Positions 44,995 to 57,540 are shown, counted from the first letter of the stretch. The stretch is 64,000 nucleotides of DNA from Turnera subulata (GCA_028386065.3 JAKUCV010007289.1:17017-81016); one strand, 5' to 3'. Notes: generated from the letters alone by a model not told the origin. A program made the numbers and translations.

Positions 44995-47129
44995 TGATGC
45001 GTGCTTTCCTGCAAGTGCACAGGGTCAATTTAGTACTTATCAAGGTCGTATCCACAGGGACTGGGTGGAATTAATTTTACTTCAATTTCGGACTAACTAG
45101 ACTGGAGAATGATTAAACAAGGGGTGAATTTGACGAATAATGGTAGAGAAATAAAAGCAAGCAGTAAAATAAATGTAACAAGAATTTAACTGAGGAAGAG
45201 ATCAGGAATGGTGAATTCTTAGGCATCCGGGGTCCACATGTACCGGTTTTATGCTTGTAAACTGCTCTACAGCCTCAGTCACAGACCGACACTGTGATGA
45301 GGCTGTGACTAATGAGATGTCTTTACGGGGCTCCCAACCTAAGGTACTATCAACGGCTTTTGATCTTATTAATAGTTCCCTAAGCTTCCATCTACCCCCT
45401 GTCACTAGAGTAGACGTCCACTTAGGGATTAAGCTCGGTGTTGGTGCGGGTGCCCACAGTGTCTCCTTACCTTCTTTTGAATGCTTAAGGAGTAAAGGTT
45501 GACTATTGTAGGTCTTGCACTCCTGGCTTCTCCTTTCGGTCCTTCGCCAGGTTGCTACTAAATAAGAATATGCTACCCAATAATCAATCAAGAATCAAAC
45601 TAGGAATGTTGTTACCTCTTAACTCGTACTGTCACAGAGTGAGGCGGTGCATGCTATAGCTTGGCACTGTCGACAGCAAAATACACTGTGACAAGCTGAG
45701 GCCATGCTGGGCACAGCCTGAGGCTGTGGACGGCAAAAGGTCAATTATAAAGATTGGTTCTTGCAGGCGCTCTCAACCTATACTGAACCCCTTTGTTTTC
45801 ACTCACAGGTTCCTCCCAAGGTTCTCATATTCCAAGTGCTTTCACATAGGTCAAACTCAAGGGGGATGAAGATTTGTTGTTGAGGCTAATTCCTCACCTA
45901 GTTTCTAATTCTGTCACGAGTTGAAAACTATGGTTTGGTTGTTGTTTTTCTGGTGACTAAGGTTTCTCCTTTCGGTTCTTCACCTAGCTACTTGAGTTCA
46001 TGCATTGGTTTGATCAGAACCTAAACATGGATTAATAACTCAACAACTAAAGCAAGAAGGAAGGGGATAAAACAAGAGCAGTTCATTAAACACAAATCGG
46101 GTACATGCTTCCCCCTTCAACCTAAGAGGGGTTGTTTAGTTCATGCTCAGAATTACAAAAATAATGGAAATAAAGATGGGCATAGGTTTTGGAACAGATT
46201 GGAGGTTAGGGGCGACACAATTTCTGCAGAAAAACCTGCAGAATCGTGTACCCCCTTGAAAACCCAAGGTTCTGGGTTTAAACCTCTGTTCCAGAACTTC
46301 TGTGATTTTCTGGGTATATGATCTCTGGATTCCTCTATGCCAGGATGTTCTTTCTCCTCTTCTCTTCACCCTTTTGTAGATGCAGCTCCCTTCTCTTCCT
46401 CCTCCCCACCTGCTGGAGAGCATGGGTGTTTGGGCAAGTTGGCTCCTCTGTCCTTCAGCGTGTGTGTCAGGATAGGGAGCATGATGGGCAGCAATTGGTG
46501 GGTGGTGAGTTCCAAGACACTCTTTTGCAGAGGATAACCAAGATTCCTTTTGGGCGTCATGTGCCCATTGCTCCTTTTCCTTCAAAGTGCTCTGGGAATG
46601 TCAGGAGAATGACTATTTTAAGTTAGTGGAGCGGGTGGTGCAAGTGGCGGTGTTTTTTATTCTTTTCGCATTTTCTGGGTTTCTGCCGCGTGTACAGCCT
46701 CACGCTGTGGCTGAGGCTGTGACAGCTCTTTCTCAAATTCTTCCTTTAATTGGCTTCTGTTTCTTTCGTCGATGGTGAGATGTCATGAGGACTTCCTGGA
46801 TCGTGGTGAGTGCAATGTGATTCAGTGAAAACTTGGTGATTTGAGGGTGGTTTGAGACCTCCAATTGAATTCTCGATGAACAACAGCCTCAGTCACAGCC
46901 TCAAGGGTTCTGTCACAGGCTCACGGTGTGCTGAGGCTGTATCTTCAAATTCTTCAATGAAATCCTCCCAAATTGGTTGAAATGCACCTGAAATCACTAA
47001 TTATGCAGTGAAGGATAGGAATACAGGAAATACGACGGAATTATGCATAGGAGGCATATAATCATGAAAGAATGAGCACATATCATGCCTGAAATCATGC
47101 CTAAAACTATGCATATTTCGTGTGTATCA
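44995..47129 (-). repeat. 3' LTR of element E
   Basis: 2135 bp, aligned with 51740-53871. It holds about ten inverted-repeat words of the ACAGCCTCAG/CTGAGGCTGT type, for example near 45269, 45640, 45705, 46695 and 46885. Confidence 0.9.
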
Positions 47130-49035
47130 AAATACCCCAAACTGAAGATTTTGCTTGTCCTCAAGCAAACAGAAGAATAAAAGGAGGCATGATTTAAAGG
47201 GGAGAGAAGGCTAATCTCAATGCATCGAGTTTTCACTATGCTTCACCCTTGTGATGTCTCAATTTAAGCATTCTTAAATTTTCCTCCAAAACTGCATCAA
47301 TCTCAATCAAATTCCTTGTCAGTAGATTTTTGTCATAAAAATCACAGGAGTAATCATGCAACTAACCTCCAATCATCTATCGTCAAAGGGATCCTGCCAA
47401 AATCATTTTTCGATAAGTGGAAACATTACCTCATATGCAGACCCATTATCCCTTATCTCCACTAATGTGCAAAAGTAATCAAGCAAGGATCCCCAGGACT
47501 TTTCTGTGTTGTGCTGAGGCTAGGGTGATGGTCTTCAATGGATGGTGGATGGTCTGAGCAAAAGTTGGTGGCCAGTGAACTTGAAATTCCCAGTTTATTT
47601 TGTTGACAGTCTGAGGCTGTATAGGGACTATTGACTGTACATTCCTTGCGTTTTCATGCTACCCAGAGGCTTAATGTATCCCCTTGTGTTGAGATGGAGT
47701 TTGATTCACAAAATGTTTCTTTTCTCCTAATTTCTCCTTCTCATGTCTTTCTTCTCCCTTCTGGCTGCTTTGTTTTTTTTTTTGGAACATTTTTTTTTTG
47801 CAGCTGGGAAGAGGCAGTACAAGCTGTGTGGTAGCATTCTGCGTATGTATTCGTTGAGAGCAAACAGCCTCAGATGCTTGGTGGGAATGATTCTTGTTCA
47901 CAGACTCATCAACAGGGTGAGGTTGTGGGAATGGAATTGTGCCTTGGCACATGATGGCCCCTGTTTCGGTTTCAAGTGGTTGAGGTGAGATGAAACAGGG
48001 TGAAAGAATAAATAGGGACCATCTTAGTCGGCTCAAATGGGGTTGCAATGGACAGATGAGTGTGGTATGGATTTATGAGGTCTGTTGGGTATGCAAAAGA
48101 TGGCCTAGATCCTTTCCTTGCTTGAAGAACTCTTACTTGTATTTCGCCTTGACAGGGATAAGGATCTGTTCTGAAGGTAGACAGGCTGAGCCTGTTGCAT
48201 TTTGAAAACCATTTAGCAAGATTCTTCTTATCTGACAGATTCATGGAGTGCAATTGTTTGATTGTACCTATTCTGCTTGTTCTGAAAATGAAGACAAGTC
48301 CTGAGATTAAAGATTGAGCAGTACTAAATGGAAAAGGGAAAGAAGCATAAATATTACGACAGGCTCACACTGTGGAAAAGCATAATGAAGAACAGAAAAG
48401 CACTGAAATTTGCATTATTCCCAGAAAAGTACACAAGTTAGAATTGCACCCTAAAAATACCCCAAACTGAGAAATTTGCAGTGTCCTCACTGCGAAAACT
48501 AAACAAAAAAATAGGTGCAATGTGAAAACAAATCCAAGTCAATGAAACACACATAATTGAAATGAAAGACAAAAGTGCTACAAAAAATACCCCAAACTGA
48601 AACTTCTATCCTATGTGGTGTGGTGGAGCATCTTAAAACTAGATTAGAGGTGCTGAAAGTTCGTCACAGGCTCAGCCTGTGTTGAGGCTGTGCAAGCATT
48701 AAAGTCCTTTTTACAATGAAATAATTAAGACTTAAAGTCGAAAAGGGTATAGAAGAACTTCCTTGATGAGTTTCTGACTTGACGACTCCTTTCTCCATCG
48801 AGTTGCAGCAACTGATTGTTCAAAACAAAAGAGATACACAAAACAAAAACAAAACAAAATAACCAAATCAAAATTAACGAAAGGCAAGGGAAATAAAAAA
48901 AAATTACCTCGCTTGGGTTGCCTCCCAAGAAGCGCTTCTTTCTTGTCTTGTAGCTGGACATTCTCCTCGCCTAGGTGGTTGGAGGGTTTTGGGGAAATTG
49001 AATCTTCCTGAAGGTGTCCATAGTAGGGCGATAGA
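47130..49035 (-). other. 3' non-coding region of E with three polypurine-tract-like copies
   Basis: The polypurine tract at the LTR border is CAGTTTGGGGTATT (minus, 47130-47144). The block AAAATACCCCAAACTGA recurs at about 48454-48470 and 48584-48600. CACAGGCTGAGCCTGT-like words lie near 48182 and 48661. No coding frame is recognised. Confidence 0.7.
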
Positions 49036-49038
49036 TTT

Positions 49039-50130
49039 TTAACTCCTTGCGATGGACCCTGAACAGGTTGATTCCTTCACCTCCATTCTCCATTCTCCTA
49101 TGAGGTAAACAGCGAAGAATGGTGAACGGACCAGTCCATTTGGATCGCCTTGTTTTTCGAAAAAAGACCTGGCCTCCCTTCTTGAAGACACGTTTGGATT
49201 TTTTCTCGCTGTCCTTTCTGGGGGTTTCTCCTTGTAAACCATCGTTTTACCCTTTACATCCAAATGCACCTTGTTTAATTTCTGAGGAAGAGGTTGTTGG
49301 ATAGGTTGTTGGACATGCTGCTGGGCAGGCTGAGCCTGTTGCCTTGTGTTGATGCCATTATCAATAGTGTCGAATTGGCAGTAGGTGTCTAAGTCCAGTT
49401 CTGGCTCAGGGGCTCTCGGCATATTGAAGTTCATTGTCTTTTCCCCGACTCTCAGTGTCACTATTCTTTCCTCAACATCTATCAATGCTCTGGCCGTGGC
49501 AAGAAACGGTCGCCCCAAAATAATAGGTGTGTGGGCATCTAACTCCATATCCGTGACCACAAAATCAACAGGTATGAGGAAGTCACCAACCCTTACAGGT
49601 ACATCTTCTAATACACCAACAGGATGTACAAGTTACCGGTCAGCAAGCTGGATTTTCATCCTTGTGGTCTTGATGTTCCCAAGTTCCATATCTCGAGCGG
49701 TGGAAAGTGGCAGCATGCTGACACTTGCCCCTAAGTCGCATAGGGCTCCTTCAATCTTCTTGCTCCCTACATGACATGGTATTGTGAAGCTCCCTGGGTC
49801 TGGGCATTTCTTGGGCGGTGGATGTTGGATTAGAGTGCTCTCGCGGGACGTCATAGTGGGTTGCTTTTCCAATTTGGCCTTGTAGAATACTTCTGGATAT
49901 GGAAGAGGAGGCTGATATGGTTTGACAGCCTGGGGTTGTTCCTCTACCTTCTTCGTGCCTACAGGCTCAGTGACGGGCTCAGCCTGTGTCTGCACTGTGC
50001 GTTCGAAGCTTGATGTTGGTGCTGTTAGTTCTACAGCGTCAGGCTGTCTAGGTGCTGTAGCCTCTAACTCCTCTTTCTTGCGAAGTGTCACTGCATTGCA
50101 ATGTTCAACCCTTGGATTCTCCACCGGTTT
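49039..50130 (-). pseudogene. Athila-type aspartic protease region of E
   Basis: The minus strand has HCNAVTLRKKEE, the usual start of this region, and a Pro-rich linker with YQPPLPYPEVF. The active-site block CDLGASVSMLP follows at about 49750-49720, then TRMKIQLADR, and in a second frame AHTPIILGRPFLATARALIDV. A stop near 49630 splits the two frames. In intact elements reverse transcriptase follows; here the frame ends about 49039 in a Pro- and Arg-rich tail without it. Confidence 0.82.
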
Positions 50131-51618
50131 TCCTGGAAGGGCTCCTTACTTGTTAATAGACATTGAGGCTTGTTGGGAAATTTGATTTTCGAGGATCCTG
50201 CTGTGGGATTTAATTTGAGAAATTTCCTCGCTCATTTTGTTTTGGTTTGCCAAGATGGACTGCAACATGTTCATCATGTCGGTGTTGCTGCCTCGTTGTC
50301 CCACCTGGTTCTGCCTTTGGTATTGGGGCTGAGCGCCTTGATGCTGTCGTTGGAATTGGGGCTGTTGTGGGGCTCTTTCTTCGCCTGGTCCTCTCGAAGA
50401 GAAATTAGGATGGTTTCTCCAGGATGGATTGTAAGAGTTTTCAAATTGGTTTTGCTTCTGTTGGATGAAGTTGGCTTGCTCAGAATCACATTCGGTGAAG
50501 AGGGGGCAGCTGGTTGTGTTGTGCGGTCCTCCACAGCCTTCACAGTCTGAGGCTGTGACTGAGGCTGTCTTGACATGAGCAGTCCTTAACTATTTTCTGA
50601 GTGCTTCAATCTCTGCTTCCAGCTTGGTTACTCTGTCAACTTCGATCAGGCCAGAGGACTTTACTCCCCTGACTTGAGCTTTTCTTTTGGACAGAGCTTC
50701 AAGGATAGCGACGCCGTCATTATAGTCCTTGTCCAAGAATGCACCGTTGGCCATTTTGTCCAAGGTGTTTTGGTCTTCATCACTCAGGCCGCAATAAAAT
50801 TGCTCAAGCTGCACGGCTTCATCAATCCTGTGGTTTGGGCACCTTCGGAGCAGTCCCTTGAATCTCTCCCAAGCGTCACGAATGGATTCGTCATAACGCT
50901 GGGAGAAACCGATGAGTTACTGCCTCAAGCTTGCAGCTTTGCTTGACGGGTGATACTCCTTCAAAGGGGACCTGACTAGGCTGTCCCAGTCTGTGAAATG
51001 GCCTGCCTCATGATTGTTGAGCCATTCAAATGCTGTGTCTCTGAGTGAGAATGGGAATACTCTCATGTATAGCTGCTCCTTGGTCATTCCGGCTACGTTC
51101 ACAGTGCTACACACTCGCAGAAAAATTCTGCAAGTGCGAGTTTGGGTCTTCTGAGGGCAGGCTTCCAAATGTGCGTCTTTCCAACATGCTGAGCAGGTTT
51201 GTTCTGATTTCGTAAGGGGCGTCGACATCTGGAATGGCTATGCTGTTATGAATGATGGTGGTTGGTGGTTGTAGGAGCTGGGACATGGGGATGTAAGGTC
51301 GCACAGGCTGAGCCTGTTCAACCTCGGGGTGTGTTCCTTCGTTGAATCTGTTCGCCATTGGTTATTGTCTTTGTTTGCTCTTCTTGCGAGACTGGCTATG
51401 TTGTTATGGTTGATGGTGGTTGGTGGTTGTAGGAGCTGGGACATGGGGATGTAAGGTCGCACAGGCTGAGCCTGTTCAACCTCGGGGTGCGCTCCTTCGT
51501 TGAATCGGTTCGCCATTGGTTGTTGTCTTTGTTTCCTCTTCTTGCGAGACTCGTGGGCTGTCCTTTCAATCTCCTGGTGGAAGGTTAGAGATGGCTTCTT
51601 GCTCCTAATTTGGGGCAT
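50131..51618 (-). pseudogene. Athila-type gag of E
   Basis: The start is likely MPQIRSKKPSLTFHQEIERT at 51618. The capsid core reads RVFPFSLRDTAFEWLNNHEA and LKEYHPSSKAASLRQ, then LEQFYCGLSDEDQNTLDKMA, typical of Retrotrans_gag in Athila. A zinc-like CEGCGGPHNTTSCP lies near 50530. A tandem duplication of about 158 bp in the N-terminal part and further indels break the frame. Several inverted-repeat words lie inside the coding part and read QPQSQPQ or AQPVRP. Confidence 0.85.
51238..51550 (-). repeat. Tandem duplication of about 158 bp in gag of E
   Basis: The block from GTAGGAGCTGGGACATGGGG onward starts at 51271 and again at 51429, with the same order through CACAGGCTGAGCCTGTTC and GTTCGCCATTGG. 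Both encode HPEVEQAQPVRPYIPMSQ. The offset is not a multiple of three, so it shifts the frame. Confidence 0.88.
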
Positions 51619-51715
51619 GCACCACCTGAAAGCTTCGACTTGGAAAAAGAAAAAAGGGTAAGTAACAAAAAGTCTAATAAGTCGGAAATAAAAAGTAAAA
51701 AGATTCAAACGCCAG

Positions 51716-51733
51716 TCCCCGGCAACAGCGCCA
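51716..51733 (-). other. Primer binding site of E (tRNA-Asp type)
   Basis: The minus strand reads TGGCGCTGTTGCCGGGGA six bases after the LTR. Athila elements use TGGCGCCGTTGCCGGGGA, complementary to tRNA-Asp; one base differs. Confidence 0.85.
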
Positions 51734-51739
51734 AAAACT

Positions 51740-53871
51740 TGATGCGTGCTTTCCTGCAAGTGCACAGGGTCAATGTAGTACTTATCAAGGTCGTATCGAC
51801 AGGGACTGGGTGGAATTAATTTTACTTCAATTTCGGACTAACTAGACTGGAGAATGATTAAACAAGGGGTGAATTTGACGAATAATGGTAGAGAAATAAA
51901 AGCAAGCAGTAAAATAAATGTAACAAGAATTTAACTGAGGAAGAGATCAGGAATGGTGAATTCGTAGGCATCCGGGGTCCACATGTACCGGTTTTATGCT
52001 TGTAAACTGCTCTACAGCCTCAGTCACAGACCGACACTGTGATGAGGCTGTGACTAATGAGATGTCTTTACGGGGCTCCCAACCTAAGGTACTATCAACG
52101 GCTTTTGATCTTATTAATAGTTCCCTAAGCTTCCATCTACCCCCTGTCACTAGAGTAGACGTCCACTTAGGGATTAAGCTCGGTGTTGGTGCGGGTGCCC
52201 ACAGTGTCTCCTTACCTTCTTTCGAATGCTTAAGGAGTAAAGGTTGACTATTGTAGGTCTAGCACTCCTGGCTTCTCCTTTCTGTCCCTCGCCAGGTTGC
52301 TACTAAATAAGAATATGCTACCCAACAATCAATCAAGAATCAATCTAGGAATGGTGTTATCTCTTGACTCGTACTGTCACAGAGTGAGGCTGTGCTTGCT
52401 ACAGCTTGGCACTGTCGACAGCAAAATACACTGTGACAAGCTAAGGCTATGCTGGGCACAGCCTGAGGCTGTGGACGGCAAAAGGTCAATTATAAAGATT
52501 GGTTCTTGCAAGCGCTCTCAACCTATACTGAACCCATTTGTTTTCACTCACAGGTTCCTCCCAAAGTTCTCATATTCCAAGTGCTTTCGCATAGGTCAAA
52601 CTCAAGGGGGATGAAGATTTGGTGTTGAGGCTAATTCCCACCTAGTTTTTAATTCTGTCACGAGTTGAAAACTATGGTTTGGTTGTTGTTTTTCTGGTGA
52701 CTAAGGTTTCTCCTTTCGGTTCTTCACCTAGCTACCTGAGTTCATGCATTGGTTTGATCAGAACCTAAACATGGATTAATAACTCAACAACTAAAGCAAG
52801 AAGGAAGGGGTTAAAACAAGAGCAGTTCATTAAAAACAAATCGGGTACATGCTTCCCCCTTCAACCTAAGAGGGGTTGTTTAGTTCATGCTCAGAATTAC
52901 AAAAATAATGGAAATAAAGATGGGCATAGGTTTCGGAATATATTGGAGGTTAGGGGCGACACAATTTCTGCAGAAAAACCTACAGAATCGTGTACCCCCT
53001 TGAAAACCCAAGGTTCTGGGTTTAAACCTCTGTTCCAGAACTTCTGTGATTTTCTGGGTGTATGATCTCTGGATTCCTCGATGCGAGGATGTTCTTTCTC
53101 CTCTTCTCTTCACCCTTTTGTAGATGCAGCTCCCTTCTCTTCCTCCTCCCCACCTACTGGGGAGCGTGGGTGTTTGGGCAAGTTGGCTCCTCTGTCCTTC
53201 AGCGTGTGTGTCAGGATAGGGAGCGTGATGGGAAGCAATTGGTGGGTGGTGAGTTCCAAGACACTCTTTTGCAGAGGATAACCAAAATTCCTTCTGGGTC
53301 ATGTGCCCATTGCTCCTTTTCCTTCAAAGTGCTCTGGGAATGTCAGGAGAATGACTTTTTTAAGTTAGTGGAGCGGGTGATGCAAGTGGCGGTATTCTTT
53401 ATTCTTTTTACATTTTCTGGGTTTCTCCCGCGTGTACAGCCTCACGCTGTGGCTGAGGCTGTGACAGCTCTTTCTAAAATTCTTCCTTTAATTGGCTTAT
53501 GTTTCTTTCGTCAGTGGTGAGATGTCATGAGAACTTCCTGGATCATGGTGAGTGCAATGTGATTCAGTGAAAACTTGGTGATTTGAGGGTGGTTTGAGAC
53601 CACCAATTGAATTCTCGATGAACAACAGCCTCAGTCACAGCCTCAAGGGTTCTGTCACAGGCTCACGCTGTGCTGAGGCTGTATCTTCAAATTCTTCAAT
53701 GAAATCCTCCCAAATTGGTTGAAATGCACCTGAAATCACTAATTATGCAGTGAAGGATAGGGATACAGGAAATGCGACGGAATTATGCATAGGAGGCATA
53801 TAATCATGAAAGAATGAGCACATATCATGCCTGAAATCATGCCTAAAACTATGCATATTTCGTGTGCATCA
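51740..53871 (-). repeat. 5' LTR of element E
   Basis: 2132 bp, nearly identical to 44995-47129, with the same set of ACAGCCTCAG/CTGAGGCTGT words. ORFs inside are parallel in both LTRs and are not separate genes. Confidence 0.9.
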
Positions 53872-54068
53872 CAGTCTATCTTAAATCTAGTAGCAGCTTG
53901 GTGAAGGACCGAAAGGAGAAGAAATGGAGAGACTCAGACTGTGGGTAATAGCACCAACACCAGCTTCACCTCTAAGTGGACGTCTACCCTAGTGACAGGG
54001 GGTAGATGGAAGCTTAGAGAACTAACAGTAAGATCGAAAGCCGTTGGTAGTACCTTAGGTTGGGATTG
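53872..54068 (+). repeat. LTR E', right part
   Basis: It continues the LTR interrupted at 44994. It aligns in reverse with 45300-45540 (AAGTGGACGTCTACCC, AAAGCCGTTG). It breaks off at about 54068, where unrelated sequence begins. Confidence 0.75.
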
Positions 54069-55050
54069 TCAAAACTCTTTAGGAATCGCAGGATTGTCAT
54101 CTCTTTCTCTTCCATTCGAGAATGGGTTTCACATCTCCAGAGTATTGATAGTGATCAAGTGGTTTGGTTTTGCGACTGGCTCGGCATGCTGAAAGTATTC
54201 GTTCGTACCAACACTCGGTTTTTTGTTCTCTTTCCGGGCATCGAGAGATTTACCTAATACCATCCTTCCCTGATCTTGAAACAATTCGGCCACTCAAAAA
54301 CCATCCCCCCATCAATCAAACCCCCAATTCTTGGTGCTATGGATACTTGTGCAATTAAGTTCATTAATGGAAGCTGGAATCTACCCCAGAACAACTAGGT
54401 TGGTCAACACTTCAAGATAGCATTGCCCCCTTCCTATCAAGCGTGGTTGAAGAAGGATACATCTGAGACCTTTCTTATACTCCTATGGGAATTCTACCTG
54501 AAGGATTCTGCCCCTGATCCATCTGAGTCTACCGGGAACGCTAGGCGTATGAGACACAAAAAGAACCCGACCTCTATTTAGATAGCTATTTTCCATATCT
54601 ACAATATGTGGAAATAAGTGAGTGAACAAACTCCCCTTTATCCATGTTTATTAATCTTTCAGCTTCTATCAATAAAAAAAGGCCGGACCCAAGTTGGGAT
54701 TCCTACATATTCATGCGCATCATTTCTTTTTTTTCCTCCTTTTTCTCATCTTTTGTTTCGTTTTTTTTTTTTTCTAATTTTCCCCTTTTTTCGAAATTTT
54801 CTTTTTCTTTCTTTCTTTATTTTTTCTTCGAGCACATAAAATCAGGCCTATGTAGTTCTTTTTGTAATTCTTTTATTGATACTATCTTTCAAATCAATTT
54901 TTCATAGAATTTTGGGAGTTGTCCATGTCATTGTATTCACACATATCACGCATGTCAAAAACAAATAAGATAAGGAAAGGGTGCCTCTTATTAAAACTCA
55001 AAAATCAACCGGCTACAGACTCGACTCATGTTTAATTGGCCATGGCATCC
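54069..55050. other. Unassigned stretch with pyrimidine-rich tract
   Basis: One plus-strand frame around 54420-54560 reads LPPSYQAWLKKDTSETFL and then LLWEFYLKDSAPD, which looks protein-like but is not recognised. A TTTTC-rich tract lies at about 54720-54830. On the minus strand the part above 54850 probably belongs to element D. Confidence 0.4.
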
Positions 55051-56021
55051 TTATTTAGACTTGATTATCCCTACTTGATTATCCCTTACTCCATTTTAAT
55101 AAAAAATCCCCATCTTCAAAAAGCCGCTTGCAGCCGAAATCTTCATCTTCTTCCCTTGGACACTCCTCTTCTTCCTCACCCAATTGCAAGCAGCAATCGA
55201 AAAACACCTCAAATCCTGGCCAACGAACTTTAGTAATGGGACAGACCCATGGTTCAGGGAATCAACAAAAAGGAAAATCTTCTCCTACTTTCACAAAATA
55301 TCCATTCAAAGTTATAAAATATGGCGCCATACTGTTCTCCCACTTTTGTCGATTTTTTCGAGCCACTGCCCTCGCTTGGGTCTTTTCTCTTTGCATCTAT
55401 AATTCTTTTGATGTTGGCTCCTAACCAAGTCCGAATTGCAGTACTATTTTTGGAAAATAGGGGATGTCTACCACTCCTTGTTGTCTTTTCCCCAATCCCA
55501 TGGCTGGAAAATTTTTCATTTTTCTCATGATTCCCATCAAAGCCGTGTTACCGAAGGCGTCATAGAATGGCGGAGGAATGACACTCTCCTTTGGTGCGAA
55601 AGTTATGGCACTTACGGATTCAAAGACAAAGCCAGACAAAGACACCTCTTCTTCTCCTTCAATCCCCAACACTGGCTTGATGCTTCCTCCTGCTACATCC
55701 CCCTCCACCGTAACTATGCCACCCTCATATGGAAACCGGAGCATTTTGATGTAAAGTAGAGGCCACGGCCAGAGCTTGGTGTAACCAGGGTCTCCCTAGA
55801 AGCAGATTGAAGCTAGATGCTATGTCAAGTACTTGGAATTCTATCATGAAAGGAGCAGGCCCTACAGTCACTTCAAGTTTCACGGTTCCCAGCACTTCTC
55901 TCCTCGAATTATCATATGCCCTAACCATCGTTTGAGAAGGTAAGAAATCTTCAGCACCATACCCTAGCAAACTTGCAACTTTCAGAGGACAAACGTTCAA
56001 GTTGGACCCATTGTCAATCAA
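55050..56021 (-). pseudogene. Tat-type gypsy protease and G-patch region of element D
   Basis: The minus strand starts MIDNGSNLNVCPLKVASLLG with the active-site D-N-G-S in place of the usual D-T/S-G. It continues MVRAYDNSRREVLGTVKLEV and SSFNLLLGRPWLHQALAV. The next frame has GMGLGKRQQGV-like text, a G-patch block known in this part of Tat pol, and further down FPEPWV. Frameshifts divide the pieces, and no reverse transcriptase follows before 54069. Confidence 0.8.
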
Positions 56022-57540
56022 TACTAATGGAATCTGGTTACCCTATGCATGAACAGTGATGTACAAAGCCTCAACATGTGCCCCTTTACTCGGGCACAGA
56101 TCATTGTCAAAGAAGGAAACAAGTTTATCTGTGCCTAAGGAGAGGCTATCATGTTGGCTAATTCCTCATGTTTGCATCTTCTTCAGTTTCTGTCGTCATA
56201 GTCGCTTCCTCGGGTTCATCATGCCAGAGAGGAGTCTGCTTAGCCACTCACCTGGATCGTGTGATGACGCCCAGCTCCTCATCTGAATTTTCATACTCAC
56301 CCAAATCAGAAACGAAACATTCTTCTCCCTGCTCGGTTGATATGACATCAATTTCTCCATGCAACAGCAACAGCAACGGGTTTGTCTTAGTATTAGACTT
56401 TTAGAGTAAGACTATCTCAATCCGTTAGATTCAATTTTGGATCAGATGGCAAAGGCGTAAGCAGGCATCAGTGGTGTGCCCGGCCATTTGGTGTAATTCA
56501 CAGTATAAGCTCGGGTCTCTGTTGTTAGGTAAATCGGGTCTCGGCACAAGCGATTGCAATAAATTCGTCTACATACACTTCTTGAGTCTTTTGCTTAAAG
56601 ACACAGGGAGAGGAGTAAACTTCCTCGGTGTTGACTCAATGCGTAGGGGTGCTTGTGTGGCAACATAATTTACTACGGCGGGCTTCTTCCCTTTTGTCGT
56701 GCCAAAATTACTTCGAGGTGCTGAAGAATCTGTTGCCACCTTGATTTTTCCTGAAGAGATTGCATCTTCCAGCTAGGTCCCTGCCCCGATAAGAGTCGTA
56801 AAATTGGCATAGTAATTTCTGATCATGCATTCGTAATACACTGGCTGGAGGTTTTTTTATCACCATTTGCACCTGCTCTTCTTGCGGGGTCGGTTCATTT
56901 GTGATGCTTTATTGCGCCACCTCATAATCAAGGCCGAGAATGTCTCGTGTACCTCTTGCTTGGTCGTTTCGATGTCCCTCTTGGTTATGTCAACCTTGGT
57001 GTTATTGCTATACTGTTTTAAGAATTCAGGATAAATGTCCTCCCACTTGCTCATCCTCGATTCATCCAAACTCCTAAATCATTTCAGAGCAGCACCGGAC
57101 AAGGTGCTTCGGAACAACTATGTCATTAGCTCATTGCTCACTCCTATGGGTTGTAGTTTCCTCACATAAATCTTCAAGTAGGTCCTTGGGCACCCGATTC
57201 CTCTAAACTTCTCTATATCAGGCATTTTGAACTTTTCGGGAAAGCGAGCACCGGGACAATGACAAACGGCTCAGATTCCAGTCATCTTCATTCAATTTGA
57301 TGTTCTTCACAACCTCTTCCATTAATCAAGCCTCTCCTTGTCATCCTTGGCTTCCTGCGTTACCGGGTCATTGTCCACATCCACTAGGTTATTCTTCTCA
57401 ACCACAGCCTTGGAGGCTAATGCTTCTTCGCTTCCAATGGCAAGCATCTTCTTCTTCCTTATCATCTCTAGCAATTCCACTATTGTTGGAACCTTAAGCA
57501 TGGCATGAACCTCTTGAATCTCAGTCAGCACTCATCTCAG
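56022..57540 (-). pseudogene. Tat-type gypsy gag of element D
   Basis: Pieces on the minus strand include an N-terminal helix region (AMLKVPTIVELLEMIRKKK, 57531-57322) and the capsid core SKWEDIYPEFLKQYSNNT with TTKQEVHETFSALIMRWRNKA (57069-56860). Later come PRKFTPLPVSLSKRL-like text near 56600 and a degenerate HQMAGHTTDAC zinc-like block near 56490. Stops and shifts are frequent. Confidence 0.75.

Larger units (their letters stand above)
44995..53871 (-). mobile_element. Athila-like gypsy element E, gag and protease only
   Basis: LTRs at 44995-47129 and 51740-53871 (about 2.13 kb each) begin TGAT and end ATCA on the minus strand. A duplication CAGTC lies at 44990-44994 and 53872-53876. The internal region (47130-51739) encodes gag and an aspartic protease only, followed by 1.9 kb of non-coding DNA. 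Reverse transcriptase, RNase H and integrase are absent. The primer site is of the tRNA-Asp type. It would need enzymes from a relative. Confidence 0.9.

Noticed and set aside
46136..46778. 149-codon minus and 102-codon plus ORFs, repeated at 52880-53520
   Set aside because: Both copies lie at matching places in the two E LTRs; no protein family is recognisable.
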